From Flavobacterium frigoritolerans (GTDB lineage: Bacteria; Bacteroidota; Bacteroidia; Flavobacteriales; Flavobacteriaceae): DNA of 64,000 nucleotides. Below are positions 24,624-32,311 of the stretch, one piece after another. The stretch is from NCBI RefSeq assembly GCF_025847275.1, contig NZ_JAOZEV010000010.1, positions 62,001 to 126,000 on the forward strand, given 5' to 3'. The notes beneath the pieces are model-generated. The model saw only the letters and a list, made by a program, of their open reading frames with translations, was not told the origin of the DNA and made no database searches. The position numbers were made by a program, and so were the translations under genes. Position 1 is the first letter of the stretch. Each line of letters begins with the position of its first letter.

Positions 24624-26840
24624 TTAAATACTTGCATAAGCTTCTGATTCTGTAGATGGCGGCGCAATTACTCCTTGCGGATCCAATAAACAGGCACAAA
24701 CTTTAAATTCTGGCATTTTAGAAACCGGATCTAATGTTCCGATTGTTAATTGATTCGCCGATTTTGCTCCCGGCCAATGGTAAGGGATAAAAATGGTATC
24801 TTTTCGGATAGTCTCAACAATGTTTGCTGGAAAAATACCTTCTCCTCTTCGGGTTTCAACTCGCACTAATTCGCGTTGTTTAATTCCGTATTTCAAAGCC
24901 AGTTCTGGATGAATTTCTAACAATGGTTCTGGGATTTGATCTACCAACTTCCCTATTCTTCGTGTTTGTGTTCCGCTTAAATATTGAGAAACAACACGTC
25001 CTGTTGTAAGCGTTATTGGATACTTCTCATCTGTAACTTCACTAGGTAATCTGTAAGGTGCTGGATTAAAATGGGCTTTCTTATCTGCGGTAGCAAATAC
25101 TTTATCTTCCCATAATCTAGGTGTTCCCGGATGGTCATCTGTTGGGCAAGGCCAGAAAACGCCCATATTATCTTCTATTTTTTTATAAGATATTCCAAAA
25201 TAATCAGCAGTTCCTCCTTTTGAGGCAACTCGAAGTTCATTAAAAATTGCTTCACTATTTTCATAAGTAAACTTATCTTCTTCACCCAGTCTTTTTGCCA
25301 ATTCTAAGAAAATAGAAGTATCTGTTCTTGCATCTCCCGGAGGAGTTACGGCTTGTCGAATTCGGATTACTCGTCCTTCTGCCGATGTAGTTGTTCCTTC
25401 TTCTTCTTCCTGTAGCGAACCTGCCAAAACAATATCTGCATGACGGGCAGTTTCATTCAAAAAGAAATCGATACAAACATAAAATTCTAATTTTTCTAGT
25501 GCTTCTCTTACATAGCTATTATTTGGCAATGATACCAACGGATTAAAACAAATAGAAAGTAGTCCTTTTATTTCTCCTCTATGAATGGCATCAATGATTT
25601 CATAAGCCGATAGCCCTTTTCCTGGCATATCTTTTTCATCTATTCCCCAAACTTGTGATATGTATTTACGATGTTCCGGATTTTCGATATCTCTATTTCC
25701 TGGTAGCTGATCGCATTTATGACCATGCTCTCTTCCTCCTTGTCCGTTTCCTTGTCCGGTTATTGTTCCGTATCCACAATAAGGTTTTCCAAGTCTTCCT
25801 GTTGCCAGAACTAAATTGATACAACCTACTACATTATCAACTCCTTTAGTATGTTGTTCGATTCCGCGTGCGTGAAGTAAAAAACTCGTTTTGGCTTTGC
25901 CCCATAATTCTGCAGCTGCTTTAATTTTATCTTTATCAATTCCTGTAATTTCTTCTGCCCATTCTAAGGTATAATCTTTTACAGCATCGATTGTTTCTTG
26001 AAAACCTGATGTATAATTATCTATAAAATCATGATCTAACATATCATGATCAACTAGATATTTTAGCATCGCTCCGTATAATGCCGAGTCTGTTCCTGGT
26101 TTTATATCTAAATGAATATCTGCTGTTCTTGCCAACGGAATCATTCTAGGATCTATAACTATAAGTTTAGCCCCTCTATCTCTGGCTTTCCAGATCCAAT
26201 GGGTTAATGTTGGGAAAGTTTCACTAATATTTGCTCCACTAACAATAATTACTTCGGCATATTCTAAATCAGAATAATTATTTGAAGCACGGTCTAATCC
26301 AAAAGCTTTTTTATTTCCTGCTCCTGCACTCACCATACAAAGTCTTCCGTTATAATCCAGATTTCTGGTTTTTAATGCTACACGTGCAAACTTCCCTACC
26401 AAATAACTTTTTTCGTTGGAAAGCGAAACTCCAGACAACATAGAAAAAGCATGCTTGCCATATTTTTCCTGAATTCTTTTTATTTCTGATACGGTTTTAT
26501 CCATAGCCTCATCCCAAGTAGTTTTTTCGAAACCTTTTCCTTCTACTCTTTTTATAGGATGCAAAAGTCGGTCGGGATGATTATTTTGCAAATAGCGTTG
26601 TACTCCTTTTGGACACAAACGTCCTTCGTTAAAAGGAAATTCCATCCAAGGCTCAAAACCTACTACTTTATTTTCTTTTACTAATAGCTGAATACCACAT
26701 TGCATTCCGCAAAAACAACAATGCGTTTTTACTATTTCATCTGGTTCATCTCTACCTTCGTAACCATCTTTGGGTGCATAATTTAAATGCGGTCCAAAAT
26801 CTTCAATTATTTTTTCGGTTGATACAGGTAATTTTGCCAT
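24624..26840 (-). CDS. Nas/NarB-type nitrate reductase catalytic subunit
   Basis: 738-residue bis-MGD oxidoreductase. An N-terminal [4Fe-4S] site is formed by Cys41, Cys44, Cys48 and Cys76. Cys168 in [12 protein letters not shown] fits the Mo-ligating cysteine of Nap/Nas enzymes. The C-terminal dinucleotide-binding domain ([18 protein letters not shown]) is complete; there is no extra FAD or [2Fe-2S] domain. No signal peptide, so cytoplasmic. Formate dehydrogenase is the main alternative, but two NarK genes and SUMT in the cluster favour nitrate. All Moco genes lie downstream on the same strand. Confidence 0.88.
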   Translation of the reverse strand: MAKLPVSTEKIIEDFGPHLNYAPKDGYEGRDEPDEIVKTHCCFCGMQCGIQLLVKENKVVGFEPWMEFPFNEGRLCPKGVQRYLQNNHPDRLLHPIKRVEGKGFEKTTWDEAMDKTVSEIKRIQEKYGKHAFSMLSGVSLSNEKSYLVGKFARVALKTRNLDYNGRLCMVSAGAGNKKAFGLDRASNNYSDLEYAEVIIVSGANISETFPTLTHWIWKARDRGAKLIVIDPRMIPLARTADIHLDIKPGTDSALYGAMLKYLVDHDMLDHDFIDNYTSGFQETIDAVKDYTLEWAEEITGIDKDKIKAAAELWGKAKTSFLLHARGIEQHTKGVDNVVGCINLVLATGRLGKPYCGYGTITGQGNGQGGREHGHKCDQLPGNRDIENPEHRKYISQVWGIDEKDMPGKGLSAYEIIDAIHRGEIKGLLSICFNPLVSLPNNSYVREALEKLEFYVCIDFFLNETARHADIVLAGSLQEEEEGTTTSAEGRVIRIRQAVTPPGDARTDTSIFLELAKRLGEEDKFTYENSEAIFNELRVASKGGTADYFGISYKKIEDNMGVFWPCPTDDHPGTPRLWEDKVFATADKKAHFNPAPYRLPSEVTDEKYPITLTTGRVVSQYLSGTQTRRIGKLVDQIPEPLLEIHPELALKYGIKQRELVRVETRRGEGIFPANIVETIRKDTIFIPYHWPGAKSANQLTIGTLDPVSKMPEFKVCACLLDPQGVIAPPSTESEAYASI

Positions 26841-27022
26841 GTTTATTTTTTTAGTTTTCAGTTTTTAGTTCCAGTCGCAGTATTTGGTATTCAATTTCAG
26901 TTTTTAGTCCTTGTCTCGGTGTTCAGTAATCTATTTCAACTTAATCTGTTTACTGTCAATTCAAACTGTAAACTTGTACTGAACACTGCAACTATAAATT
27001 GGTACTAAATACTAAATGAAAA
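26841..27022. repeat. TTCAGT-type repeat between two nitrate reductase genes
   Basis: The gap holds many TTTAGTT/TTTCAGT pieces and an inverted pair GTGTTCAGTA (26919-26928) and TACTGAACAC (26977-26986). It looks like a degenerate intergenic repeat; no promoter is evident. Confidence 0.5.
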
Positions 27023-28075
27023 TTATCCAAATAAGCTTCCACCACTTTCTAATCTTGCTTTTAAATGTGCTTGTGCCAAACGCGACCTTTTTCCTTCTGG
27101 GCTTAAATCTAGGTGCGAAGTGCCATCTTCGTGTGTAAAATCAAAACCCAATTCTTTGGTTACAATCTTTAAATCATTAATATGTAATTGGGTCGCAAAT
27201 TCTTCTCCTGTATGCGGGCAAACTGCCATTCCCATCTTTATTCCTTCTTTCTTATAAATATGAGCTCCAATCTGGGCTGGGCGCTGAATGATATGGAAGA
27301 ATTTCCCGAAAGGAATCCATATCAAGAACATAATTACCGTTACGGCATGAATTACAGCCAGAAAATCAAACGCAAATCCTTTCATGAACTGATAAGAATA
27401 GGTAAGACATAATCCTGTAACTGATATTGCTATCAATAAAATAAGTGGTAATAAATCACCTTCAAAAGTCTGTGTAGCTATTAAACCCGGATTTGTTAAT
27501 CGTCTTCTTAAATAATAAACTGATCCAATTATAACTAACCAAGACGACCAGTTTAAAGCATGAAAAATCATGAATGCCATAAATGATCCTATTTCGAAAT
27601 CCATCATTTTAAATCCAAAAAAATGAGCTTCATAAATTGAAATTGAATCGGGTGCCAAGGTAAAATGGATCCATCCGAACGTAAGCGGAATTGTTATTGC
27701 AAATGCCGACATACACCCTAATGCAATACAAAAGTGAGCTATCCAACGGTATTTACTTCTTGGGTAAATAAATTTCTGAACTACAATATTCTCTACCGAT
27801 TCTTTTCCTAAAAACCACAAATGTTCAACTATCTTTCCTGTAAATAGAAACTTGATGCTTCGCTTAAAATACATCCATGTGGGTGGACGCTGTAGCCAAA
27901 CCGAATAACGATATACGATTCCGAAAAAAGCGAATACTGTTCCGAATAAATAAGTAACTAATGCGGCATCAAAATTTTGCAATTGTCTCGACCCGTAAAA
28001 TACAAGCACGATAGTTAGTGCAGATACTAGAGTCGCTACGAGTAAAGCTTTGGTATTAAAAGTTTTATTTTTCAT
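27023..28075 (-). CDS. NarI/DsrM-like membrane subunit (probable cytochrome b)
   Basis: 350 residues with about six membrane segments (~10-30, 38-58, 112-136, 160-186, 206-225, 236-260) and a cytoplasmic C-terminal tail of ~80 residues. Histidines in or next to these segments (His114, His137, His172, His243, His261) could ligate haem b as in NarI/DsrM quinol dehydrogenases. I infer that it is the quinol-oxidising membrane anchor for the ferredoxin and catalytic subunits. Family assignment is by pattern only; no CXXCH is present. Confidence 0.65.
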   Translation of the reverse strand: MKNKTFNTKALLVATLVSALTIVLVFYGSRQLQNFDAALVTYLFGTVFAFFGIVYRYSVWLQRPPTWMYFKRSIKFLFTGKIVEHLWFLGKESVENIVVQKFIYPRSKYRWIAHFCIALGCMSAFAITIPLTFGWIHFTLAPDSISIYEAHFFGFKMMDFEIGSFMAFMIFHALNWSSWLVIIGSVYYLRRRLTNPGLIATQTFEGDLLPLILLIAISVTGLCLTYSYQFMKGFAFDFLAVIHAVTVIMFLIWIPFGKFFHIIQRPAQIGAHIYKKEGIKMGMAVCPHTGEEFATQLHINDLKIVTKELGFDFTHEDGTSHLDLSPEGKRSRLAQAHLKARLESGGSLFG

Positions 28076-28103
28076 CCTTAATTAATATTTAATGAATTAC
28101 TTA

Positions 28104-29696
28104 TTAACTCGGTTTTTCACAACCTTTACGATTATAGAACCACCAATTGATACCTGTAGCTAATATAGTGAAAATAGCAACGCCAATAAAGAATTGATTT
28201 ACAGTACCATTAGCCGAAAGATTATTTCCTATTAATTTAGAAAAGATAAATGGACCAAATGCTGCAATTGCCGCTGTCCAACCAATAACTCCAGCTGCCT
28301 GACGTTGGTTTTCGGCAAAAATAATTGGATATTGTCTGAACGTACCAGCGTTTCCGATTCCTGTAAAAAAGAACATCGCCAGAATAACTGCTACAAAAAG
28401 AGGAAATTGATCCATACTTGTAGGTGCTACTAATCCTTCTGTAACTAATATAATGGATCCTGCCAAAATTCCTAAACCTGTAATTGTAGTAAGTATAGCT
28501 CCACCTACTTTATCTGCAATAAAACCAAAAGCAATTCTACTCGCTGATCCTATAAGAGGGCCGTAAAAAGCATATACTAATGGATCTGGTGCATTAGGAA
28601 AATCTCCGTATAAAAACTTGATCATTAAAGGAAACGCTGCAGATAAACCTGCAAATGTTCCAAAAGTCATCACATAAGTAATGGTGCAATACCAAGTGTG
28701 TTTATTGGAGAAGATGTCCATTTGTTCTCTAACAGAGGCTTTCATAGGAATACTTCTTAAATAGAACCAACTTATAATAGACAATAATATTAGAAAGGGA
28801 GCATACCAAAATGCAGCCGACTGTAAATAAACTTCTGTGTTTTTAACTGCGGTATTTTTAGGACTGATATCATTTAATATTTTTTCAGCCATCTTTGGGT
28901 TTGCATTTGCAATAGCTTTGGCTTTAGCTTTTAAAGGCAATGATGTAAAAAGAACCACTTTATCATCTGATTTGATTGATTTGCTTACTGAATCAATAAC
29001 CGTTTTCTTTACGTTGGTCAATATCCTAGCTTGCACATCGGGATCTAAAGCGGCAAATACCTCTTTTTGTTTTTCGATACTAGCGTTCTGAAAAACAACT
29101 ATTGCTTCTTTATGATCAATACTTGTAAATACTGACGCAGCACCAAAAATACTAACACTTATAATAAGTGGTGTAACAAATTGTGCTACCGAAACTCCAA
29201 AGTTTCCAATTCCTGCCTGAATTCCCAGTGCCGTACCTTTTAGTCTTTTTGGAAAAAATAAACTTGTACTTGGCATATAAGAAGAAAAATCTCCCCCACC
29301 AAAACCTGTTGTAAATGCTAATACAGCAAATACCCAAAATGGTGTGCTTGTATCCATCACTGCAAAACCAATTCCGATTACAGGAATTAATTTAATAAGC
29401 GTGGCAAAAGACACCACATGTCGTGTTCCAAATATTGGTAATATAAAAGTGTGAATAATTCTTAAAAGTCCTGCTGCTAATCCCGGAATGGCTGTTAACC
29501 AAAAAAGTTGATCTTTAGTAAAACGAAATCCTAATCCGGGTAACTTTACAGCAATAACACTCATCATAAACCATGAGGCAAATGATAATATTAGAGTAAG
29601 TGTTGTTATTGTTAATGTTCTCCAAGCAATTTTACTTCCGGTAGAGTTCCAAAATGCTTCATCTTCGGGCTCCCATCTATCTAACCAAGTTTTCAT
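28104..29696 (-). CDS. NarK-type nitrate/nitrite transporter 1
   Basis: 530-residue MFS protein of the nitrate/nitrite porter family. Nitrate-signature-like glycine stretches appear in FTTGFGGGDFSSYMPSTS and GIQAGIGNFGVSVAQ (TM4-TM5), and again in FFTGIGNAGTFRQYP. Unusual: about 109 residues (186-294) of soluble, helical, Lys/Ala-rich sequence sit in the periplasmic loop between TM5 and TM6. Typical NarK proteins are ~400-460 residues. It is 20 bp after the second narK. Confidence 0.88.
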   Translation of the reverse strand: MKTWLDRWEPEDEAFWNSTGSKIAWRTLTITTLTLILSFASWFMMSVIAVKLPGLGFRFTKDQLFWLTAIPGLAAGLLRIIHTFILPIFGTRHVVSFATLIKLIPVIGIGFAVMDTSTPFWVFAVLAFTTGFGGGDFSSYMPSTSLFFPKRLKGTALGIQAGIGNFGVSVAQFVTPLIISVSIFGAASVFTSIDHKEAIVVFQNASIEKQKEVFAALDPDVQARILTNVKKTVIDSVSKSIKSDDKVVLFTSLPLKAKAKAIANANPKMAEKILNDISPKNTAVKNTEVYLQSAAFWYAPFLILLSIISWFYLRSIPMKASVREQMDIFSNKHTWYCTITYVMTFGTFAGLSAAFPLMIKFLYGDFPNAPDPLVYAFYGPLIGSASRIAFGFIADKVGGAILTTITGLGILAGSIILVTEGLVAPTSMDQFPLFVAVILAMFFFTGIGNAGTFRQYPIIFAENQRQAAGVIGWTAAIAAFGPFIFSKLIGNNLSANGTVNQFFIGVAIFTILATGINWWFYNRKGCEKPS

Positions 29697-29716
29697 ATTC
29701 TATCTTATTTAATTTT

Positions 29717-31192
29717 TTAATGCTTATCTTCTATCTCTCTGGTAAAATTTGGTGATTTTGATCTCATTGCGTTTATAATTGTTCGATGCATCCACAACAA
29801 ACACAGCACTGATACTATGAAAATAAATATCCAAGAACTGGTCCAGAGCCCAGTATAATTTAGGAGGTAACCAAAGATAATTGGGCCAACAAATCCGCCT
29901 AATCCACCTATTAAGCCTACCATTCCGCCAACAACTCCTACTTCATTAGGGAAATATTCTGGAATGTGTTTATAAACTGCTGCTTTACCAATCCCCCATG
30001 AAATACCTATAAGTATTACCAAAACCACATAAACCCAAAGATTGGCGCTAAATTTAATTTGAGTAATTCCCTGAGCTAGTAATTCTTTCTTTTTCACTTC
30101 TTGATTTTGTTTTACAAGAATTTCCTGCCAAGAGTTTTTAACTGGAAAAATGGCTGTATCATCATCCTTTGAAGTTGCTTTGGGATTGACCTTATGTACT
30201 TTGCCATTTACTAATATTGCATCGGCGGCAACTTCGGTAACAATACCATTATTGGTAGCCAGAACTCCTGGGCCAGCTGTAAAGATTTCCATTTTTGGGA
30301 ACATCAGTAAGAAACTAATAACTATCGATGATCCTAAAACCCAATACATAACTTTTCGAGCTCCAAATTTATCGGATAAATAACCTCCAAAAGCTCTAAC
30401 TATTCCTGATGGTAAACTAAACATAGTGGCAAACATTCCTCCCATTACTAATGATGTATGGTAAACATTCATGAAATTAGGCACTAACCATTGTGAATAC
30501 GCTACGAAGCACCCGAAGACTAAAAAATAATAGGCTCCAAAACGCCAAACTCGAATATTTTTAAGGGGTGACATTAGTTCTTTCATCGTTTTTGAAACAC
30601 CCGGATTGGTTTTATTTTTAGCAAAAACAATAAAAAGTATTCCTATAAAAACCAAAACGGCTCCGTAGATTATAGGCAACATTTTCCATCCGTTTGTAGG
30701 ATCTTTTTCTGATAAGTGATTTAATAAAGTGGGCGCTATAAAAGTGGTAATCGCTGCACCTGCATTTCCCATTCCGAAAATACCTAAAGCTCTTCCTTGC
30801 CAGTTTTGAGGATACCAAGCCGAAGTATATCCTATACCTACTGCAAAACTTGTCCCTACTAATCCAAATAAAAAGCTTAATACTGCAAAACTCCAGAATG
30901 AATTGGCAAACGGAAGAAGAAAAAGAGGAATAGAACATAATAACAATAAAACAGAAAATATAATCTTACCTCCATATTTATCTGTTAATATACCTATAGG
31001 AAGTCGGAAAACTGATCCTGATAAAATAGGAATTCCTAACAGCCAACCCGTTTCTACAACTGTCCAATTAAATATGCCTTTGTCTACAAGATAAGTAACC
31101 AAAACTCCATTTAGTGTCCAGCAAGCAAAACATATTGTAAATGCAAAAGTGTTTAAAAATAAAATTTTGTGTGATTGAGATAAACTACTCAT
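29717..31192 (-). CDS. NarK-type nitrate/nitrite transporter 2
   Basis: 491-residue MFS nitrate/nitrite porter, first gene of the nitrate operon. Signature-like stretches are GIFGMGNAGAAITTF (TM5) and GGMVGLIGGLGGFVGP (TM11). An 80-residue insertion (~301-382) occupies the periplasmic loop between TM9 and TM10; it contains VLATNNGIVTEV and VKQNQEVKKKELLAQG, which resembles a barrel-sandwich (lipoyl/HlyD-like) fold. The two NarKs probably do nitrate/proton symport and nitrate/nitrite exchange. Confidence 0.88.
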   Translation of the reverse strand: MSSLSQSHKILFLNTFAFTICFACWTLNGVLVTYLVDKGIFNWTVVETGWLLGIPILSGSVFRLPIGILTDKYGGKIIFSVLLLLCSIPLFLLPFANSFWSFAVLSFLFGLVGTSFAVGIGYTSAWYPQNWQGRALGIFGMGNAGAAITTFIAPTLLNHLSEKDPTNGWKMLPIIYGAVLVFIGILFIVFAKNKTNPGVSKTMKELMSPLKNIRVWRFGAYYFLVFGCFVAYSQWLVPNFMNVYHTSLVMGGMFATMFSLPSGIVRAFGGYLSDKFGARKVMYWVLGSSIVISFLLMFPKMEIFTAGPGVLATNNGIVTEVAADAILVNGKVHKVNPKATSKDDDTAIFPVKNSWQEILVKQNQEVKKKELLAQGITQIKFSANLWVYVVLVILIGISWGIGKAAVYKHIPEYFPNEVGVVGGMVGLIGGLGGFVGPIIFGYLLNYTGLWTSSWIFIFIVSVLCLLWMHRTIINAMRSKSPNFTREIEDKH

Positions 31193-31261
31193 AATTGACT
31201 GTTTTTAATATCGTTTTTAATTAAATCAGTACGCTATTTATAGACTTCTTTAATTAAAAGT

Positions 31262-31305
31262 CAAAATTAAAGAAATCAATTTCTACTTAAAATGACATTT
31301 GTCAT
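31262..31305 (-). promoter_or_regulatory. narK operon promoter with Crp/Fnr-type palindrome
   Basis: On the minus strand TAATTTTG (31262-31269) is a perfect -7 box; the -33 position reads TTTT, not TTTG. ATGACA-TT-TGTCAT (31292-31305) is a perfect palindrome that fits TGA-N6-TCA. Its centre (31298.5) is 36.5 bp from the last base of the -7 box, the same as at the porin promoter. The leader to the ATG at 31192 would be about 65 nt. Confidence 0.65.
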
Positions 31306-31795
31306 ATTAAAGACAATATTATCCTTAATGGTTTCTTTATGTCCAGTTGGATATTTTTTTAAACAATGGTGGTTTTATTCCGAATAAAATTAACTAAAAA
31401 AATTACATGAAAAGAAATTAACCCGTATCAATAAAGAGTATAAATAACTTATTATCAATAATATAAATTTAAAAATCACTTTAACGTATATTATATGGAA
31501 ATAACGGGATTGCTTTCCTACCTAACTTTTGTTAAAAATTAAGCTATAAATAAGGTAAACGGCGGTTTCATGCTATAATATTCATCTGAATGAAGTTTTT
31601 GATAATCAATAAATTAAGATTTTAGACTCAAATTGTATTAAAAAAGCTATTTTTTATTAATTGATATTTATTTTTTATAAATAAAAAACGGAACAACAAA
31701 CAAACATAAAAACCTAACAACCAATAAATTAAAAAACCAAAAAGAACAAGTAATTACATCTTTCCTATTTATTTTAAAAAATAATTATATAAATT
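31306..31795. other. AT-rich intergenic stretch
   Basis: 490 bp between the divergent nitrate and sulfatase operons. No open frame of note and no perfect promoter. A short TTGATAATCAA palindrome lies at 31599-31609 but is too compact for an Fnr site. Confidence 0.6.
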
Positions 31796-31826
31796 TTTGG
31801 TTTTTATTATATATAATATAACTTTG
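31796..31826 (+). promoter_or_regulatory. Promoter of the SusCD-sulfatase operon
   Basis: TTTG (31796-31799), 19 bp, TAACTTTG (31819-31826): a perfect Bacteroidota promoter. Transcription should start near 31832, giving a leader of about 480 nt before susC, unusually long. Confidence 0.75.
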
Positions 31827-31911
31827 TCTATAGAATTAGTAGAGTTTAAATTAAAATAATCTATATTTTGAAAACAATCGAGAGAATATCGAACTACATC
31901 CTTCCTAAAGA

Positions 31912-31944
31912 ATACACTTATAACACCTTCTGTTATATGTGTAT
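31912..31944 (+). ncRNA. Leader hairpin 1
   Basis: ATACACTTATAACA (31912-31925) pairs with 31931-31944 with one mismatch around the loop CCTTC. It lies in the transcribed leader, about 80 nt after the predicted start, with no T-tract. It could protect the 5' end or form part of a larger regulatory fold. Confidence 0.5.
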
Positions 31945-32151
31945 CTGTTGCTAATTCTCTTCGTACTATTTTCGTTTATGTTACCTATTAAGTTATAACT
32001 ATATAGTTTGAACTAACCGAATTGTATTAAACACTCTCCCACTATTATCTTACTGAAAGTACAAAACTATTCTTTATATCATGCGTAAGGAACAGGTTGG
32101 TGGAATAACATGTAAAAAACTAAAAATAAATAATTAACTAAAAAAAGGAAA

Positions 32152-32184
32152 ATGAAAACTATGTATAGAAGTTGCTGTAAATAA
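32152..32184 (+). CDS. Ten-residue leader peptide with Cys-Cys
   Basis: ATG AAA ACT ATG TAT AGA AGT TGC TGT AAA TAA encodes MKTMYRSCCK. AAAGGAAA lies just upstream as a possible ribosome site. The two adjacent Cys codons (32173-32178) are 12 nt before a 10-bp hairpin (32190-32215). The operon behind it encodes sulfatases. Position, size and codon content are those of an attenuation leader that senses charged tRNA-Cys. Not established; inferred from layout. A chance ORF is the alternative. Confidence 0.6.
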   Translation: MKTMYRSCCK

Positions 32185-32189
32185 AAAAA

Positions 32190-32215
32190 GCCATTTCTGC
32201 GGCAACAGAAATGGC
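32190..32215 (+). promoter_or_regulatory. Hairpin directly after the Cys-Cys leader peptide
   Basis: GCCATTTCTG (32190-32199) pairs perfectly with CAGAAATGGC (32206-32215), loop CGGCAA. The 5' arm begins 5 nt after the leader stop codon. On the plus strand no T-tract follows (AGGCTTAAAA), so it is not a standard terminator; an alternative AAGCC/GGCTT pairing (32188-32192 with 32217-32221) exists. On the minus strand it would be followed by T7. Confidence 0.65.
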
Positions 32216-32311
32216 AGGCTTAAAAAAAAAATGTGAATCTCTTTATAAAGGAAACGATAGTTGATTTCTCAGCTTTCGCGATGCCTTTACTATTTAAACC
32301 AACACAAAGAA

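Noticed and set aside
24607..24699. Extended N-terminus of the ferredoxin subunit
   Set aside because: It would overlap the catalytic subunit gene by 76 bp, and the added sequence resembles no signal or known domain.
15764..31192. A nitrite reductase gene in the nitrate island
   Set aside because: No NirB/NirA-like or multihaem NrfA protein (no CXXCH series) is encoded; only the siroheme precursor enzyme is here.
31599..31609. TTGATAATCAA as an Fnr site
   Set aside because: Half sites are separated by one base instead of four, so a normal Fnr dimer would not fit.
32190..32230. Plus-strand intrinsic terminator after the Cys leader
   Set aside because: The stem is strong but is followed by A-rich, not T-rich, sequence on the plus strand, so I call it a regulatory hairpin only.
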